The notes under the pieces are model-generated. The model made no database searches and was not told where the DNA came from. It saw nothing but the letters and a program-made list of their open reading frames with translations. A stretch of DNA of 64,000 nt. Source: Insolitispirillum peregrinum (GTDB taxonomy: Bacteria; Pseudomonadota; Alphaproteobacteria; Rhodospirillales; Rhodospirillaceae). The stretch lies in NCBI RefSeq assembly GCF_042665255.1, contig NZ_JBHTCD010000010.1; one strand, 5' to 3'. This document shows, piece after piece, positions 1 to 8,249 of the stretch. Within the stretch, counting starts at the first letter, position 1. Every line of letters begins with the position of its first letter. Made by a program: the position numbers and the translations under genes.

Positions 1-75
1 CAGACCAAAAGCGGGAACAAGGGCTGCATCGAAGCAGCATTTCAGCCCGCTGAACAGGCAAAAAATTCACACTAA
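1..75 (+). CDS. possible C-terminal end of an upstream gene (partial)
   Basis: The first frame of the window is open from base 1 to a TAA at 73-75, giving 24 residues ending in EQAKNSH. It could be the tail of a gene that starts before the window, converging on the TPR gene. Nothing in these few residues identifies a family, and a chance open stretch of this length is quite likely. Bases 76-137 show no feature. Confidence 0.2.
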   Translation, partial: QTKSGNKGCIEAAFQPAEQAKNSH

Positions 76-137
76 CCGGAGCACCTTCGACGCACCAAAG
101 CCATCACCCCGAAACACGGGAAGAGCCAAAGTGTTTT

Positions 138-1661
138 CTACCTCTTGCCACCGTGTCGTTGCGGAAAACGCTTCAGGAGCTGTTCGGCATCGGCAGCGCG
201 CCCCTGACCTTGATACAAACTGACCAACCCCTTCAGGCTCTCCTGCGTGTCAGGGTGATTACTTCCCAGCGCACGCTCGCGCGAGCCAACCGCTCGCACA
301 TACAGCGCTTCGGCCTGATCAAGGCGCCCTTCGCTTTGATAGACGTACGCCAGACCGTCAAGGCCATCCAGTGTGACAGGGTTATGATGCCCCAGCACAC
401 GCTCCGCCCCTTCCAGCGCTCGTTCGTATAAAGGTTTGGCCTTCTGAGGCTGGCCCTCTTCACGATAAAAGCGCGCCAGACGATTGACCCAGCTCAGAGT
501 GCTCTGGGCTTCCCGCCCAAACCTGCGTTCATTCAACGCCAGAGCTGCTGTCAATGCCTGTTCGAGATGAGAGGGGCGCCCCTGCTTTCGATGGACATTT
601 TCCAGATAGGCAGTGATGTAGACAGATTCGACCTTGTCGTCCTTATACCTGTTGAGGGCTCGCTGATACAGCTTCCCAGCCTCGTCAAGACGCCCCTCTG
701 CCACATAAATATGTGCCAGATTAAGAACATAGGTCATGGTTTCTGGCGAGTTACGGCGATACTCACGGTCCCGTTCCCTGAATTCAGGGAGCAGAAACGC
801 GGATTGCCTCTCGCTCTCCTCCAGAACCCGCAAGGCCAGGACTTCGGCCTCTTGATAGCGGGCCATCTTGTAATAAAACGTCGACAAACTTCTTAAGACC
901 CACATCGACAATGGATCATGATGCAGGAGACCTTTCCCATGTCTATCATACATCTGATCATAGAGAACCTCCGCTTCACCATAGCGCCCCTGTTTCGTAT
1001 ACAAATCAGCGAAATACATATCATGCTCAAAATACATGTTGTTTATATCAGCCTTGGGCTCAAATTTATTATTATTTACTATTGTGTAAATATTTTCAGC
1101 ATCATCATAGCGGCCAGCGCTTTCATACATTATCCCTAGTGTCCGCACATTATCTTCGATATTTTCTTTGTAATGGCTAATATCTTCCTTCATTAAATCT
1201 ATGGATCGCAGATACAGTTGCTCAGACTCTTTATCACGACCGAGCTTACTGTAAATATATGCCAGATTGTTCATGCTTTGTATGGTGTCAGGCGCGTCAT
1301 GGCCCAATGTGCGCTCTCTCGCCGCCAGAGCTTTTTCGCTCATGGCCGCAGCCTCTTCATAGCGATTCAGGGTTCCGTAAAGAACTGCCAAATTCTGGAG
1401 GCTGGTCAGGGTATTTCGATCATTCTCGCCAAGTTCAGCTTCCGCTTTTTTCAGAGTAGACTCGGCCAGCTTCAATGCTTCTTGATACTTGCCGGCCTCA
1501 TACAAACTCGCACTTTTTATATTATTACTATAAATGATGCTTGCTATATTAGGCAAATGTGAATTATTCCCGTCACCATCTTTCGCCAGCGCCAAAGGAG
1601 CGAAAAGCGAACAGGTGGCAACAACCAGTCCAACCCGACATGCATAGCGGACGACGCTCAT
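138..1661 (-). CDS. secreted tetratricopeptide (TPR) repeat protein, kinesin light chain-like
   Basis: The 507-residue protein has an N-terminal signal peptide ending near ALA-KD (residue 26), followed almost entirely by TPR units. Several carry the kinesin light chain/NPHP3 signature (for example RERTLGHDAPDT and ERVLGHHNPVTL), with about 42-residue spacing. TPR arrays are protein-binding scaffolds, and here the protein should act in the periplasm. The ATG at 1661 is preferred over the upstream TTG and GTG codons because GGGGGTGAGGAAA lies just before it. The central part (about 1000-1560) is clearly richer in A+T than its neighbours, which hints at different ancestry. The binding partner is unknown and no operon partner is visible. 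Confidence 0.8.
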   Translation of the reverse strand: MSVVRYACRVGLVVATCSLFAPLALAKDGDGNNSHLPNIASIIYSNNIKSASLYEAGKYQEALKLAESTLKKAEAELGENDRNTLTSLQNLAVLYGTLNRYEEAAAMSEKALAARERTLGHDAPDTIQSMNNLAYIYSKLGRDKESEQLYLRSIDLMKEDISHYKENIEDNVRTLGIMYESAGRYDDAENIYTIVNNNKFEPKADINNMYFEHDMYFADLYTKQGRYGEAEVLYDQMYDRHGKGLLHHDPLSMWVLRSLSTFYYKMARYQEAEVLALRVLEESERQSAFLLPEFRERDREYRRNSPETMTYVLNLAHIYVAEGRLDEAGKLYQRALNRYKDDKVESVYITAYLENVHRKQGRPSHLEQALTAALALNERRFGREAQSTLSWVNRLARFYREEGQPQKAKPLYERALEGAERVLGHHNPVTLDGLDGLAYVYQSEGRLDQAEALYVRAVGSRERALGSNHPDTQESLKGLVSLYQGQGRAADAEQLLKRFPQRHGGKR

Positions 1662-1980
1662 TTTCCTCACCCCCAAGTTATCTTCGCATCACCTCGGCAT
1701 CGAGCAAGACGATGCCCATCGGTATGATCCCGGTACATCCCGCTGGTCGGTCATGTCAGGAAAGAAAGCCGACTCTGTGCCTGCTACTGCCTCCACTCAT
1801 TGGCAAATGAACGCCTGGAACCAGCAGTAAGCGACACGACAGAGAGCATTTCCCGAGCAATAAAACCTGCTTGACACTGGGAGATTACCCGCAAAAAGGG
1901 TTTAAAATAAGGTATGTTTGATGTGAAGATGGCGAAATGGGGGCAGCCGGGTCTGCATGGCCTTGCATTCCCCACAAACA
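1662..1980. other. intergenic region between the TPR gene and accA
   Basis: This stretch lies upstream of the TPR gene and downstream of accA, both on the minus strand. It must hold the TPR promoter, but I cannot assign convincing -35 and -10 boxes. No open frame here looks like a gene, and no repeat from the families seen elsewhere in the window is present. Confidence 0.4.
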
Positions 1981-2016
1981 AAAACCGGGCAGCCCCTGCG
2001 GACTGTCCGGTTTTTT
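1981..2016 (-). terminator. rho-independent terminator of accA
   Basis: A 12-base stem (AAAACCGGGCAG with CTGTCCGGTTTT, one mismatch) flanks a 10-base loop and is followed on the minus strand by a T-rich run. It lies 23 bases past the accA stop codon. Confidence 0.8.
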
Positions 2017-2038
2017 CATACCCTGCTCGACGGCCTGT

Positions 2039-2992
2039 TTATTCCAGACCGTTCCGCCCCATTGCCAGGAACTTTTCGCGGCGGCGGGTGCGCAGCACGT
2101 CGGGCTTTTCCTTCACCATCTGGCTCAGGTGACGCTCGATCGCTTCGCCGACCGCCTGCATGGCGGCGTCGCGTGAGCGGTGGGCACCGCCCAGCGGCTC
2201 GGGGACGATTTCGTCGATCACGTTCAGGCGCTTCAGGTCCTGCGCGGTCAGGCGCAGGGCTTCGGCGGCGGACTGGGCCTGATCGCCCGAGCGCCACAGG
2301 ATCGAGGCGCAGCCTTCCGGCGAGATCACCGAATAGATGCTGTGTTCCAGCATCACGATCACGTTGCCCGCAGCCAGGGCAATCGCCCCGCCCGAGCCGC
2401 CTTCACCGATCACCACCGAGATCAGCGGCACCTTGACGCGCAGGCAGGCTTCGATCGAGCGGGCGATGGCTTCGGCCTGACCACGTTCTTCGGCACCAAC
2501 ACCGGGATAGGCCCCGGCGGTATCGACCAGCGTCAGGATCGGCAGACCAAAGCGGTCGGCCATTTCCATCAGGCGGCGAGCCTTGCGGTAGCCTTCCGGG
2601 CGGGCCATGCCGAAGTTGTGCTTCACACGGCTTTCGGTGTCGTGGCCCTTTTCCAGCCCGATCACCATCACCGAGCGGCCCTTGAACCGGCCAATGCCAC
2701 CGATGACGGCGGAATCTTCGCCGAACGAGCGGTCGCCCGCCAGCGGCATGAACTCGGTGATCAGCGCCTTGATGTAATCCAGACAGTGCGGACGGTCCGG
2801 ATGACGGGCGACCTGGGTCTTTTGCCACGGCGTCAGCTTGGCATAGGTTTCCCGGATGCGTCGTTCCACCTTCTGCTGGAGGCGGGAGACTTCTTCAGCG
2901 ATGTTGATGCCGTCGCCATCGCTCATGTGGCGCAGATCAGCGATCTTGCCTTCAAGCTCTGCAATCGGCTTTTCGAAATCCAGAAAGTTCAT
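2039..2992 (-). CDS. accA: acetyl-CoA carboxylase carboxyltransferase subunit alpha
   Basis: AccA pairs with AccD to move the carboxyl group from carboxy-biotin to acetyl-CoA, making malonyl-CoA for fatty acid synthesis in the cytoplasm. The 317-residue length matches the family (E. coli 319). Recognisable segments are the N-terminal FLDFEKPIAELEGKI helix, the crotonase-fold core with DTAGAYPGVGAEERGQ, the glycine-rich GEGGSGGAIAL loop, and SPEGCASILWR. The gene stands alone and ends in a clear terminator. accD is not in the window, which is normal because the two are often unlinked. Start ATG at 2992. Confidence 0.97.
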   Translation of the reverse strand: MNFLDFEKPIAELEGKIADLRHMSDGDGINIAEEVSRLQQKVERRIRETYAKLTPWQKTQVARHPDRPHCLDYIKALITEFMPLAGDRSFGEDSAVIGGIGRFKGRSVMVIGLEKGHDTESRVKHNFGMARPEGYRKARRLMEMADRFGLPILTLVDTAGAYPGVGAEERGQAEAIARSIEACLRVKVPLISVVIGEGGSGGAIALAAGNVIVMLEHSIYSVISPEGCASILWRSGDQAQSAAEALRLTAQDLKRLNVIDEIVPEPLGGAHRSRDAAMQAVGEAIERHLSQMVKEKPDVLRTRRREKFLAMGRNGLE

Positions 2993-3229
2993 CGATGCTT
3001 GTCAAACTGCCAGCGGGGAAAGTCGGATCATCCTCTAGCACAGCGTTTTGGCTGGCGCGATGAAAAAAGGTGGCAACAGGGGGCCTGCCCGCTTGGGGGC
3101 CGGTAAAAAGAGTCGTTTTTGGCATATATTTTCTAACTCTGCGGATAAGAAAGCTGTCGTCGCGCTTTGTTTCGTCCTTCTGTAAACTGTCGTGTAATCG
3201 GGCCTGCGACCACAAAAGAAGGCCCCTGT

Positions 3230-4534
3230 ATGATGAGGACGACCAACCCGATGAGCCAGCCCGATCAAACATCGTTCGTTCAAAAGGAGCCTGCCAGCCA
3301 TGGCTGGCGCACCCCGTGGGTGATTGTCCTGTGTGGCTGTCTTATTTCGATGGTGACCTTTGGCGTCCGGTCGGATTACGGGCTGTGCGTCACCCCGTTG
3401 TCGATGACCCGTGGCTGGGGCCGGGAAGTGTTTGCCTTTTCGATTGCCCTGCAAAACCTGTTGTGGGGACTGGGGCAGCCGTTTGCCGGGGCACTGGCCG
3501 ACCGCTTTGGCGCAGCGCGGGTGCTGGCCGGGGGGGGCATGCTCTATGCCGCCGGGGTGGTACTGACCGCCACCGCCACCGATCCGCTGCTGTTGCATCT
3601 GGGCGCAGGGGTAATGGTCGGTCTGGGGCTGTCCGGGGCGGCGTTTGCCATTGTGATTGCTGGCTTTACCCGCCTGCTGCCGACCTCGTGGCGCTCGACG
3701 GCCACCGGTCTGGCCACCGCCTCCGGCAGTCTGGGGCAGTTCACCTTTGCCCCGCTGGGACAGCAGTTCATTGATGTCTATGGCTGGCAGGCAGCGCTGG
3801 TGATTCTGGCCTTTGGGGTGGCGCTGGTGCCGTTGCTGGCCACAGCGCTGGCCTCACCGCCCAAGGAACGCGAAAGCGCCCTGCAAGTCGGGGCGGTGAT
3901 TCACGAAGAACGCTTTATTGCCGCGATGAAGGTCGCCCTGCGCCATCCCAGTTACCTGCTGCTGACCGCCGGATTCTTTGTCTGTGGCTTCCATGTGGCG
4001 TTCATCACCGTCCACTTGCCCGCCTATCTGGCCGATAACGGCGCCGATCCGGGACTCGCTGCCTGGTCACTGAGCATGATCGGCCTGTTCAACGTCATCG
4101 GAGCCTATGGTGCCGGGGTGCTGGCCGGGCGCTGGCCGCGCCGCTGGCTGCTGTCGGCGATCTATTTTGGCCGGGTGGTGGCGATCATCCTGTTCATCAG
4201 CGTCCCGGTCACCTCGTGGAGCACGCTGGCCTTTGCCGGAGCGATGGGGCTGTTCTGGCTGTCCACCGTACCGCCGACCTCGGGACTGGTGGCGGTGATG
4301 TTCGGGCCGCGCCACATGGGGATGCTGTTCGGTATCGTGTTCTTTTCCCATCAGGTCGGGGCCTTTCTGGGGGTTTGGCTGGGTGGAAAGTTTTATGCCC
4401 AGAGCCACAGCTATGACCTGATGTGGTGGATTTCGATTGCGCTGGGGCTGTTTGCCACCGTCGTCCATCTGCCGATCCGCGAACGCGCCGCCCCGGCCTC
4501 GGCCCATGCGCAGGTCATAGCGGCTGGACAGTAA
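3230..4534 (+). CDS. major facilitator superfamily (MFS) transporter
   Basis: This is a 12-helix inner-membrane transporter of about 434 residues. After the first helix it has SDYGLCVTPLSMTRGWGREVF, then the MFS motif A-like GALADRFGAARV loop between helices 2 and 3, and a second half beginning near HPSYLLLTAGFFVCG. The overall pattern resembles the monocarboxylate/oxalate-formate antiporter branch, but the substrate cannot be read from sequence. ATG 3230 is chosen because AAGAAGG sits 7 bases upstream; ATG 3233 and 3251 are possible. The gene is divergent from accA and ends in its own terminator. Confidence 0.85.
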   Translation: MMRTTNPMSQPDQTSFVQKEPASHGWRTPWVIVLCGCLISMVTFGVRSDYGLCVTPLSMTRGWGREVFAFSIALQNLLWGLGQPFAGALADRFGAARVLAGGGMLYAAGVVLTATATDPLLLHLGAGVMVGLGLSGAAFAIVIAGFTRLLPTSWRSTATGLATASGSLGQFTFAPLGQQFIDVYGWQAALVILAFGVALVPLLATALASPPKERESALQVGAVIHEERFIAAMKVALRHPSYLLLTAGFFVCGFHVAFITVHLPAYLADNGADPGLAAWSLSMIGLFNVIGAYGAGVLAGRWPRRWLLSAIYFGRVVAIILFISVPVTSWSTLAFAGAMGLFWLSTVPPTSGLVAVMFGPRHMGMLFGIVFFSHQVGAFLGVWLGGKFYAQSHSYDLMWWISIALGLFATVVHLPIRERAAPASAHAQVIAAGQ

Positions 4535-4563
4535 CCCTGCCTGAGTTTCTTTCGTGCCAGATG

Positions 4564-4597
4564 AAAAAGCGCCTTGCCTTCCGGCCGGGCGCTTTTT
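4564..4597 (+). terminator. rho-independent terminator of the MFS gene
   Basis: The 10-base stem AAAAAGCGCC / GGCGCTTTTT is followed by TATT, 30 bases after the MFS stop codon. It separates the transporter from the riboswitch transcript. Confidence 0.85.
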
Positions 4598-4610
4598 ATT
4601 GTCCGCCTGT

Positions 4611-4796
4611 CATTGGGGAGTAGCTTCCTTCGCGTCAAGAAGGGGGTGCGTCAACAAACTTGGGCCACGGCGACCGCTGTGGACCATGGCGCATCCGACC
4701 CACTCCAGCCCTGTCAGGACAGGGTTCCGGGTTTAGCGAGACTTTTGGCTGTGCCGAGCCTGTCCCAGCGGGGCCGGGCCACTTGGCACGCCAATG
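4611..4796 (+). promoter_or_regulatory. yybP-ykoY manganese riboswitch aptamer
   Basis: The two conserved halves of the yybP-ykoY motif are visible: GGGGAGTAGC near the 5' end and GCGAGACTTTTGGC near the 3' end. They are closed by a P1 helix of CATTGG (4611-4616) with CCAATG (4791-4796). The family senses Mn2+ and commonly precedes Mn exporters, including GDT1/UPF0016 proteins, which is exactly the gene that follows. The aptamer ends about 33 bases before the start codon. The assignment rests on motif and context and has not been scored against a covariance model. Confidence 0.85.
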
Positions 4797-4815
4797 GTCA
4801 GGACGGCCCGGCCCC
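4770..4815 (+). promoter_or_regulatory. candidate riboswitch expression platform hairpin
   Basis: GGGGCCGGGCC (4770-4780) is perfectly complementary to GGCCCGGCCCC (4805-4815). The 11 GC pairs would enclose the 3' strand of P1, so this hairpin should compete with the folded aptamer. There is no T run after it, so control of translation (the ACAGGA element at 4821-4826) is more likely than intrinsic termination. This is inference from complementarity. Confidence 0.6.
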
Positions 4816-4829
4816 GCACGACAGGATTC

Positions 4830-5456
4830 ATGGACGCATTTCTCGTTTCCGCCGGGGTAGTTGCCGTTGCCGAAATCGGCGACAAGACCCAATTGCTGGC
4901 CTTGCTGCTGGCCGCCCGTTATCGCAAACCGGTTCCGATCATCTTTGGCGTGTTGTTTGCCACCCTCGCCAACCATGCTTTGGCGGCGTGGATGGGAACC
5001 CTGCTGGCCTCGTGGCTGGGAGAGGGCTGGCTGGGCGGTGATACCTTCAAGATCATCCTCGGCGTTTTGTTCATCGCCATGGCGGCGTGGATTCTCGTTC
5101 CCGACAAGGCCGACGACGACGCCCCCGGCAGCACCGGCCATGGTGCCTTTGTGGCAACCCTGATTGCCTTCTTTCTGGTCGAAATCGGCGACAAGACACA
5201 GGTGGCGACCATTGCCCTGGCGGCCAACTATCACTCCGTCCTGTGGGTGACGGCTGGCACCACCGTCGGGATGATGCTGGCCAACGTTCCGGCCATCCTG
5301 CTGGGCGAGGTCGCCGCCACCCGCCTGCCGCTGGGGCTGGTGCGCACGGTCGCTGCCGTGGTGTTCATCCTGCTGGGGATTGCCGGTGTGGTTGACGGCT
5401 GGACGGGCGGCGAAGGTCTGAGCGCGCTGTCCCGCCTGCTCGGCATCGCCTCGTAA
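4830..5456 (+). CDS. GDT1/TMEM165 (UPF0016) family manganese/calcium exporter
   Basis: The 208-residue inner-membrane protein has two homologous three-helix halves, each with the family signature E-x-G-D-K-T: VAEIGDKTQLLALLL near the N-terminus and VEIGDKTQVATIAL in the middle. A polar loop (PDKADDDAPGSTGHG) joins the halves. Bacterial members such as MneA export Mn2+, and the yybP-ykoY riboswitch directly upstream strongly supports a manganese role here. ATG 4830 begins MDAFLVSAG, the normal family N-terminus. A longer reading from 4794 would start inside the riboswitch and is rejected. Confidence 0.9.
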   Translation: MDAFLVSAGVVAVAEIGDKTQLLALLLAARYRKPVPIIFGVLFATLANHALAAWMGTLLASWLGEGWLGGDTFKIILGVLFIAMAAWILVPDKADDDAPGSTGHGAFVATLIAFFLVEIGDKTQVATIALAANYHSVLWVTAGTTVGMMLANVPAILLGEVAATRLPLGLVRTVAAVVFILLGIAGVVDGWTGGEGLSALSRLLGIAS

Positions 5457-5468
5457 GAACGCCGTGTT

Positions 5469-5505
5469 CCGGAGCATGCCGCACGCCTCAGGCAGCATGC
5501 TCCGG
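5469..5505. terminator. hairpin between convergent genes
   Basis: The perfect 11-base inverted repeat CCGGAGCATGC / GCATGCTCCGG lies between the convergent exporter and response-regulator genes. It lacks a T run on either strand, so intrinsic termination is uncertain. It may act with Rho or protect 3' ends. Confidence 0.5.
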
Positions 5506-5511
5506 GCGGAC

Positions 5512-6204
5512 TCAGGCCCGCAGGCGGTACCCGCCGCTTTCGGTCACCAACAGCGCCGCATTGCCGGGGTCGGCCTCGATCTTCTGACGCAGACGGTAAA
5601 CATGGGTTTCCAGCGTGTGGGTCGAAACCGCCGCGTTGTAACCCCACACCTCGCCCAGCAAGGTATCGCGGTCCACCACCGTCCCCATCCGGTACAGATA
5701 CTTCAGGATCGCCGTTTCCTTTTCGGTCAGGCGAATCTTGCGGTTGCTGGCTTCATCAATCAGCATCTTCACCGCTGGCGTAAAGCGGTACGGCCCGACA
5801 GCAAACACCGCATCATCGGATTGTTCATGCTGACGGATGTGTGCCTTGACCCGCGCCATCAGCACCGCCAGCCGGAACGGCTTGGTGACGTAATCGTTGG
5901 CCCCGGCTTCCAGCCCGGTGATGGTGTCGCGGTCACTGTCGGATGCGGTCAGCATGATCACCGGACAGCGAACGCCCTGCGCCCGCAGGCTGCGACAGAC
6001 ATCGCGCCCGTCCAGATCCGGCAACCCCAGATCCAGCAACACCAGATCAAACGGTGCCGAACCGGCCCCGGCGGCGTCCAGACCAGCGGCACCGGTCGGC
6101 GCTTCGACGATCTCGCCGATCTCATCCTGCATGCTCATTTGCTCAACCAGCGAGCGGCGCAGCAGGTCGTCATCTTCAATAAGCAGGATACGGCGCGCTG
6201 CCAT
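5512..6204 (-). CDS. OmpR/PhoB-family response regulator (orphan)
   Basis: This is a 230-residue two-component regulator. The receiver domain (residues 5-120) has the acidic pair at D11-D12, phospho-acceptor D58 in LVLLDLGLPD, T86 in MLTAS and K108 in YVTKPF. A winged-helix DNA-binding domain follows (about 130-228), with LTEKETAILKYLY and a TLETHVYRLRQKI recognition segment. ATG 6204 follows GGAGG by eight bases; an upstream TTG (6222) has no ribosome site and is rejected. No histidine kinase lies nearby, so the partner is encoded elsewhere. It is divergent from ribA. Confidence 0.92.
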   Translation of the reverse strand: MAARRILLIEDDDLLRRSLVEQMSMQDEIGEIVEAPTGAAGLDAAGAGSAPFDLVLLDLGLPDLDGRDVCRSLRAQGVRCPVIMLTASDSDRDTITGLEAGANDYVTKPFRLAVLMARVKAHIRQHEQSDDAVFAVGPYRFTPAVKMLIDEASNRKIRLTEKETAILKYLYRMGTVVDRDTLLGEVWGYNAAVSTHTLETHVYRLRQKIEADPGNAALLVTESGGYRLRA

Positions 6205-6380
6205 GTCCTGGGCCTCCGGCAAAGGGGAATGGAAAACGTTAGTACCATCGCCGCATGGCTATGGGTAGGATTTTGACTTTAAGCAAGAGGTTTCCCGAGA
6301 AAAAATCTTTGCCGGAATGCGGTATTCCGCCTGTCCTGTGCGTTGCGCACCGACCTGTTGCCAGAGTATAACGCCATCCC

Positions 6381-7571
6381 ATGACAGACTCTCTTTCCTC
6401 TGATGCGGCGACCGGGACCATGACAGATTCTTCGCTGACAGCACCGCTGGTGGCGGTCGATCGTGCTGGTTCGGAACTCCGCCGGGGTGGCGTGGCGGTG
6501 ATTTACAGCCCCCGGCGCACCCTGCTGGTTGGCGCTGCCGAAGCGGCAGATGCCGGTTTGCTCGACCGCCTGGAAGACATGGCTCAGGCCTCTGCCCGCC
6601 TGATCATCACCGCCCGCCGGGCGTCGGTGATCGGTGTTCCGGGGGACTATCCGCAGACCCGTCAGGGCGCGGGCGTGGTGGCCCTGACCATCCCGCAGCC
6701 GGTCGAGGAAACGCTGGTCGCCGTGTTGTCCGACCCGGCAGCAGCAATCAACAGCAACAATCCGCCGCCGATCCTGCCGGACGGCTGTCTGGCCGAAGCC
6801 GTCGAGGCTGGCGAGCCGGACGAAGCCGCGGTCATCCTGACCAAGCTGGCCCGCCTGCTGCCCGCCGCCATCGTGGTGCCGTTGACCCTGCCTGCCGGGC
6901 AGACCGCCGAAGGCTGGGCGCAGGAACGCTCGATCCCCGCCGTGGCCGCCACCGCCATCACCGGCTACCACGAAACCGCCGCCCGTACCCTGCGGCAGGT
7001 CGGCGAGGCCCGTGTTCCGCTGGAAGGCGCTGAAAACACCCGCATCATCGCCTTCCGCCCGGCCGATGGCGGCATCGAGCATCTGGCAATCGTCATCGGC
7101 ACCCCCGAACCGGGCAAGCCGGTGCTGGCCCGTCTGCACTCGGAATGCTTCACCGGCGATTTGCTGGGGTCCTTGCGTTGTGACTGTGGCGACCAGTTGC
7201 GCGGTGCCATCCTGTCGATCTCCGAAGCGGGTGCCGGTGTGCTGCTGTATCTGGCACAGGAAGGCCGCGGTATCGGGCTGGTCAACAAGCTGCGCGCCTA
7301 TCAGCTTCAGGACAGCGGCTTTGACACGCTGGATGCCAATGGGCAACTTGGCTTTGATGACGACGAGCGCATCTATCAGCCCGCCGCCGAAATGCTGCGC
7401 CAACTGGGCTTTGACAGCGTGCGCCTGATGACCAACAACCCGCTGAAGGTCGAGGCTCTGGCCCGCCACGGGGTAACGGTCAGCGAACGGGTGCCGCACG
7501 TCTTTCAGTCCAACGTACATAACCTGTCTTATCTGCGCACCAAGGCGGTCAAGGGCGGGCATCTGTTCTGA
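6381..7571 (+). CDS. ribA: GTP cyclohydrolase II with degenerate N-terminal RibB-like domain
   Basis: RibA converts GTP to 2,5-diamino-6-ribosylamino-pyrimidinone phosphate, the first step of riboflavin synthesis. In this 396-residue protein the C-terminal half (about 205-395) is the catalytic domain, with LHSECFTGDLLGSLRCDCG (zinc cysteines), EGRGIGL, and MTNNPLKVEAL. The N-terminal 200 residues resemble a DHBP synthase (RibB) fold without its usual acidic active-site motif, as in many alphaproteobacterial RibA proteins, so it probably has only cyclohydrolase activity. A second in-frame ATG at 6420 is an alternative start; neither has a strong ribosome site. No FMN riboswitch is visible upstream. 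Confidence 0.93.
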   Translation: MTDSLSSDAATGTMTDSSLTAPLVAVDRAGSELRRGGVAVIYSPRRTLLVGAAEAADAGLLDRLEDMAQASARLIITARRASVIGVPGDYPQTRQGAGVVALTIPQPVEETLVAVLSDPAAAINSNNPPPILPDGCLAEAVEAGEPDEAAVILTKLARLLPAAIVVPLTLPAGQTAEGWAQERSIPAVAATAITGYHETAARTLRQVGEARVPLEGAENTRIIAFRPADGGIEHLAIVIGTPEPGKPVLARLHSECFTGDLLGSLRCDCGDQLRGAILSISEAGAGVLLYLAQEGRGIGLVNKLRAYQLQDSGFDTLDANGQLGFDDDERIYQPAAEMLRQLGFDSVRLMTNNPLKVEALARHGVTVSERVPHVFQSNVHNLSYLRTKAVKGGHLF

Positions 7572-7620
7572 GTGCCCACTCCATCACTCTCGCAATCATC
7601 AGTGGCTGGCTCAAATTTGC

Positions 7621-7797
7621 CACGGTACACGATAAACAGAAAACAGGATCATGGAGCGCTGCTCCACACCTCGCTGGGGCCTCAAGGCCCCAGACCCCAT
7701 TCCTTTGATCATAAAAGAAAAAATGGGGGTTCGGGGCCTCAGGCCCCGAATGGGTTTGGGCGATAGCCCATTCTTTTCCACCAACTGTCGTGTAGTG
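7621..7797 (+). repeat. dispersed TIR element, copy 1 of 3
   Basis: The 177-bp element starts with CACGGTACACGAT and ends with ACTGTCGTGTAGTG (imperfect terminal inverted repeats). Inside are GGAGCGCTGCTCC, TGGGGCCT/AGGCCCCA and TTCGGGGCCT/AGGCCCCGAA hairpins around an A-rich centre (gatcataaaagaaaaaat). Closely similar copies are at 27385-27563 (same orientation) and 43702-43870 (inverted). It encodes no protein and lies between convergent ribA and hxlR, where its hairpins could also terminate transcription. Confidence 0.85.
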
Positions 7798-7846
7798 CCG
7801 CATTGTTGTTGCGAAAACCGGCTCCCGCTTTCACACAATGCTCTGA
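7797..7846 (-). repeat. short palindromic repeat (family A), partly inside the hxlR 3' end
   Basis: Read on the minus strand this matches the AGAGCATTGTGTGA...CCGGTTTTCGCAACAACAATGCGG unit found about a dozen times in the window. It directly abuts TIR element copy 1. It also supplies the last codons and stop of the hxlR gene. Confidence 0.75.
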
Positions 7847-8220
7847 ATTTCATCAAACTTTACACGAGCGCCCCGGATATTCTCCTGATTGCTGTTCGCC
7901 CACGTCACGAGAGCCATGACCGGCGCAAGAAGCGTCCGCCCGACCTCCGTCAACTCATAATCGACGCGCGGCGGAATCGTGGGGAACAGTGTCCGCTTCA
8001 CCAGTCCGTCACGTTCCAGCCCGCGCAAGTTGATCGTCAGCATCCGTTGTGAGATGCCGTCGATGCGACGCCGCAGTTCGTTGAACCGGACAGGTCCATC
8101 CTTGAGCGTTGCAATGATGTACAGGGTCCACTTGTCGCCGACGAGATCAAGGATTTCCCGAACCATCCCGCAATCGTCACCTTCGCCGGGGGTAGGAAAA
8201 TCAATGTTGCCTGGTGTCAT
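7831..8220 (-). CDS. HxlR-family transcriptional regulator
   Basis: The 129-residue winged-helix regulator has the HxlR pattern: a conserved cysteine near the N-terminus (DDCGMVREILDLVGDKW), then RFNELRRRIDGISQRMLT as the recognition region and a wing near VDYELTEVGR. HxlR proteins often sense thiol-reactive electrophiles or quinones through that cysteine. The gene is divergent from an azoreductase/quinone reductase gene 86 bases away, so the pair is probably one electrophile-response unit (inference). Its C-terminal QSIV and stop codon lie inside a dispersed repeat, so the native C-terminus may have been altered by repeat insertion. Confidence 0.88.
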   Translation of the reverse strand: MTPGNIDFPTPGEGDDCGMVREILDLVGDKWTLYIIATLKDGPVRFNELRRRIDGISQRMLTINLRGLERDGLVKRTLFPTIPPRVDYELTEVGRTLLAPVMALVTWANSNQENIRGARVKFDEIQSIV

Positions 8221-8249
8221 GGGAGTGCCTTCTTGCGGGGGATTGGGTA

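Noticed and set aside
6223..6380. Possible FMN riboswitch before ribA
   Set aside because: The conserved FMN aptamer segments (AGGG...CAGTGGCGG-type) are not present.
6279..7562. Long minus-strand open frame (427 codons) opposite ribA
   Set aside because: It mirrors the GC-rich codon pattern of ribA, has no family resemblance, and ribA itself is certain.
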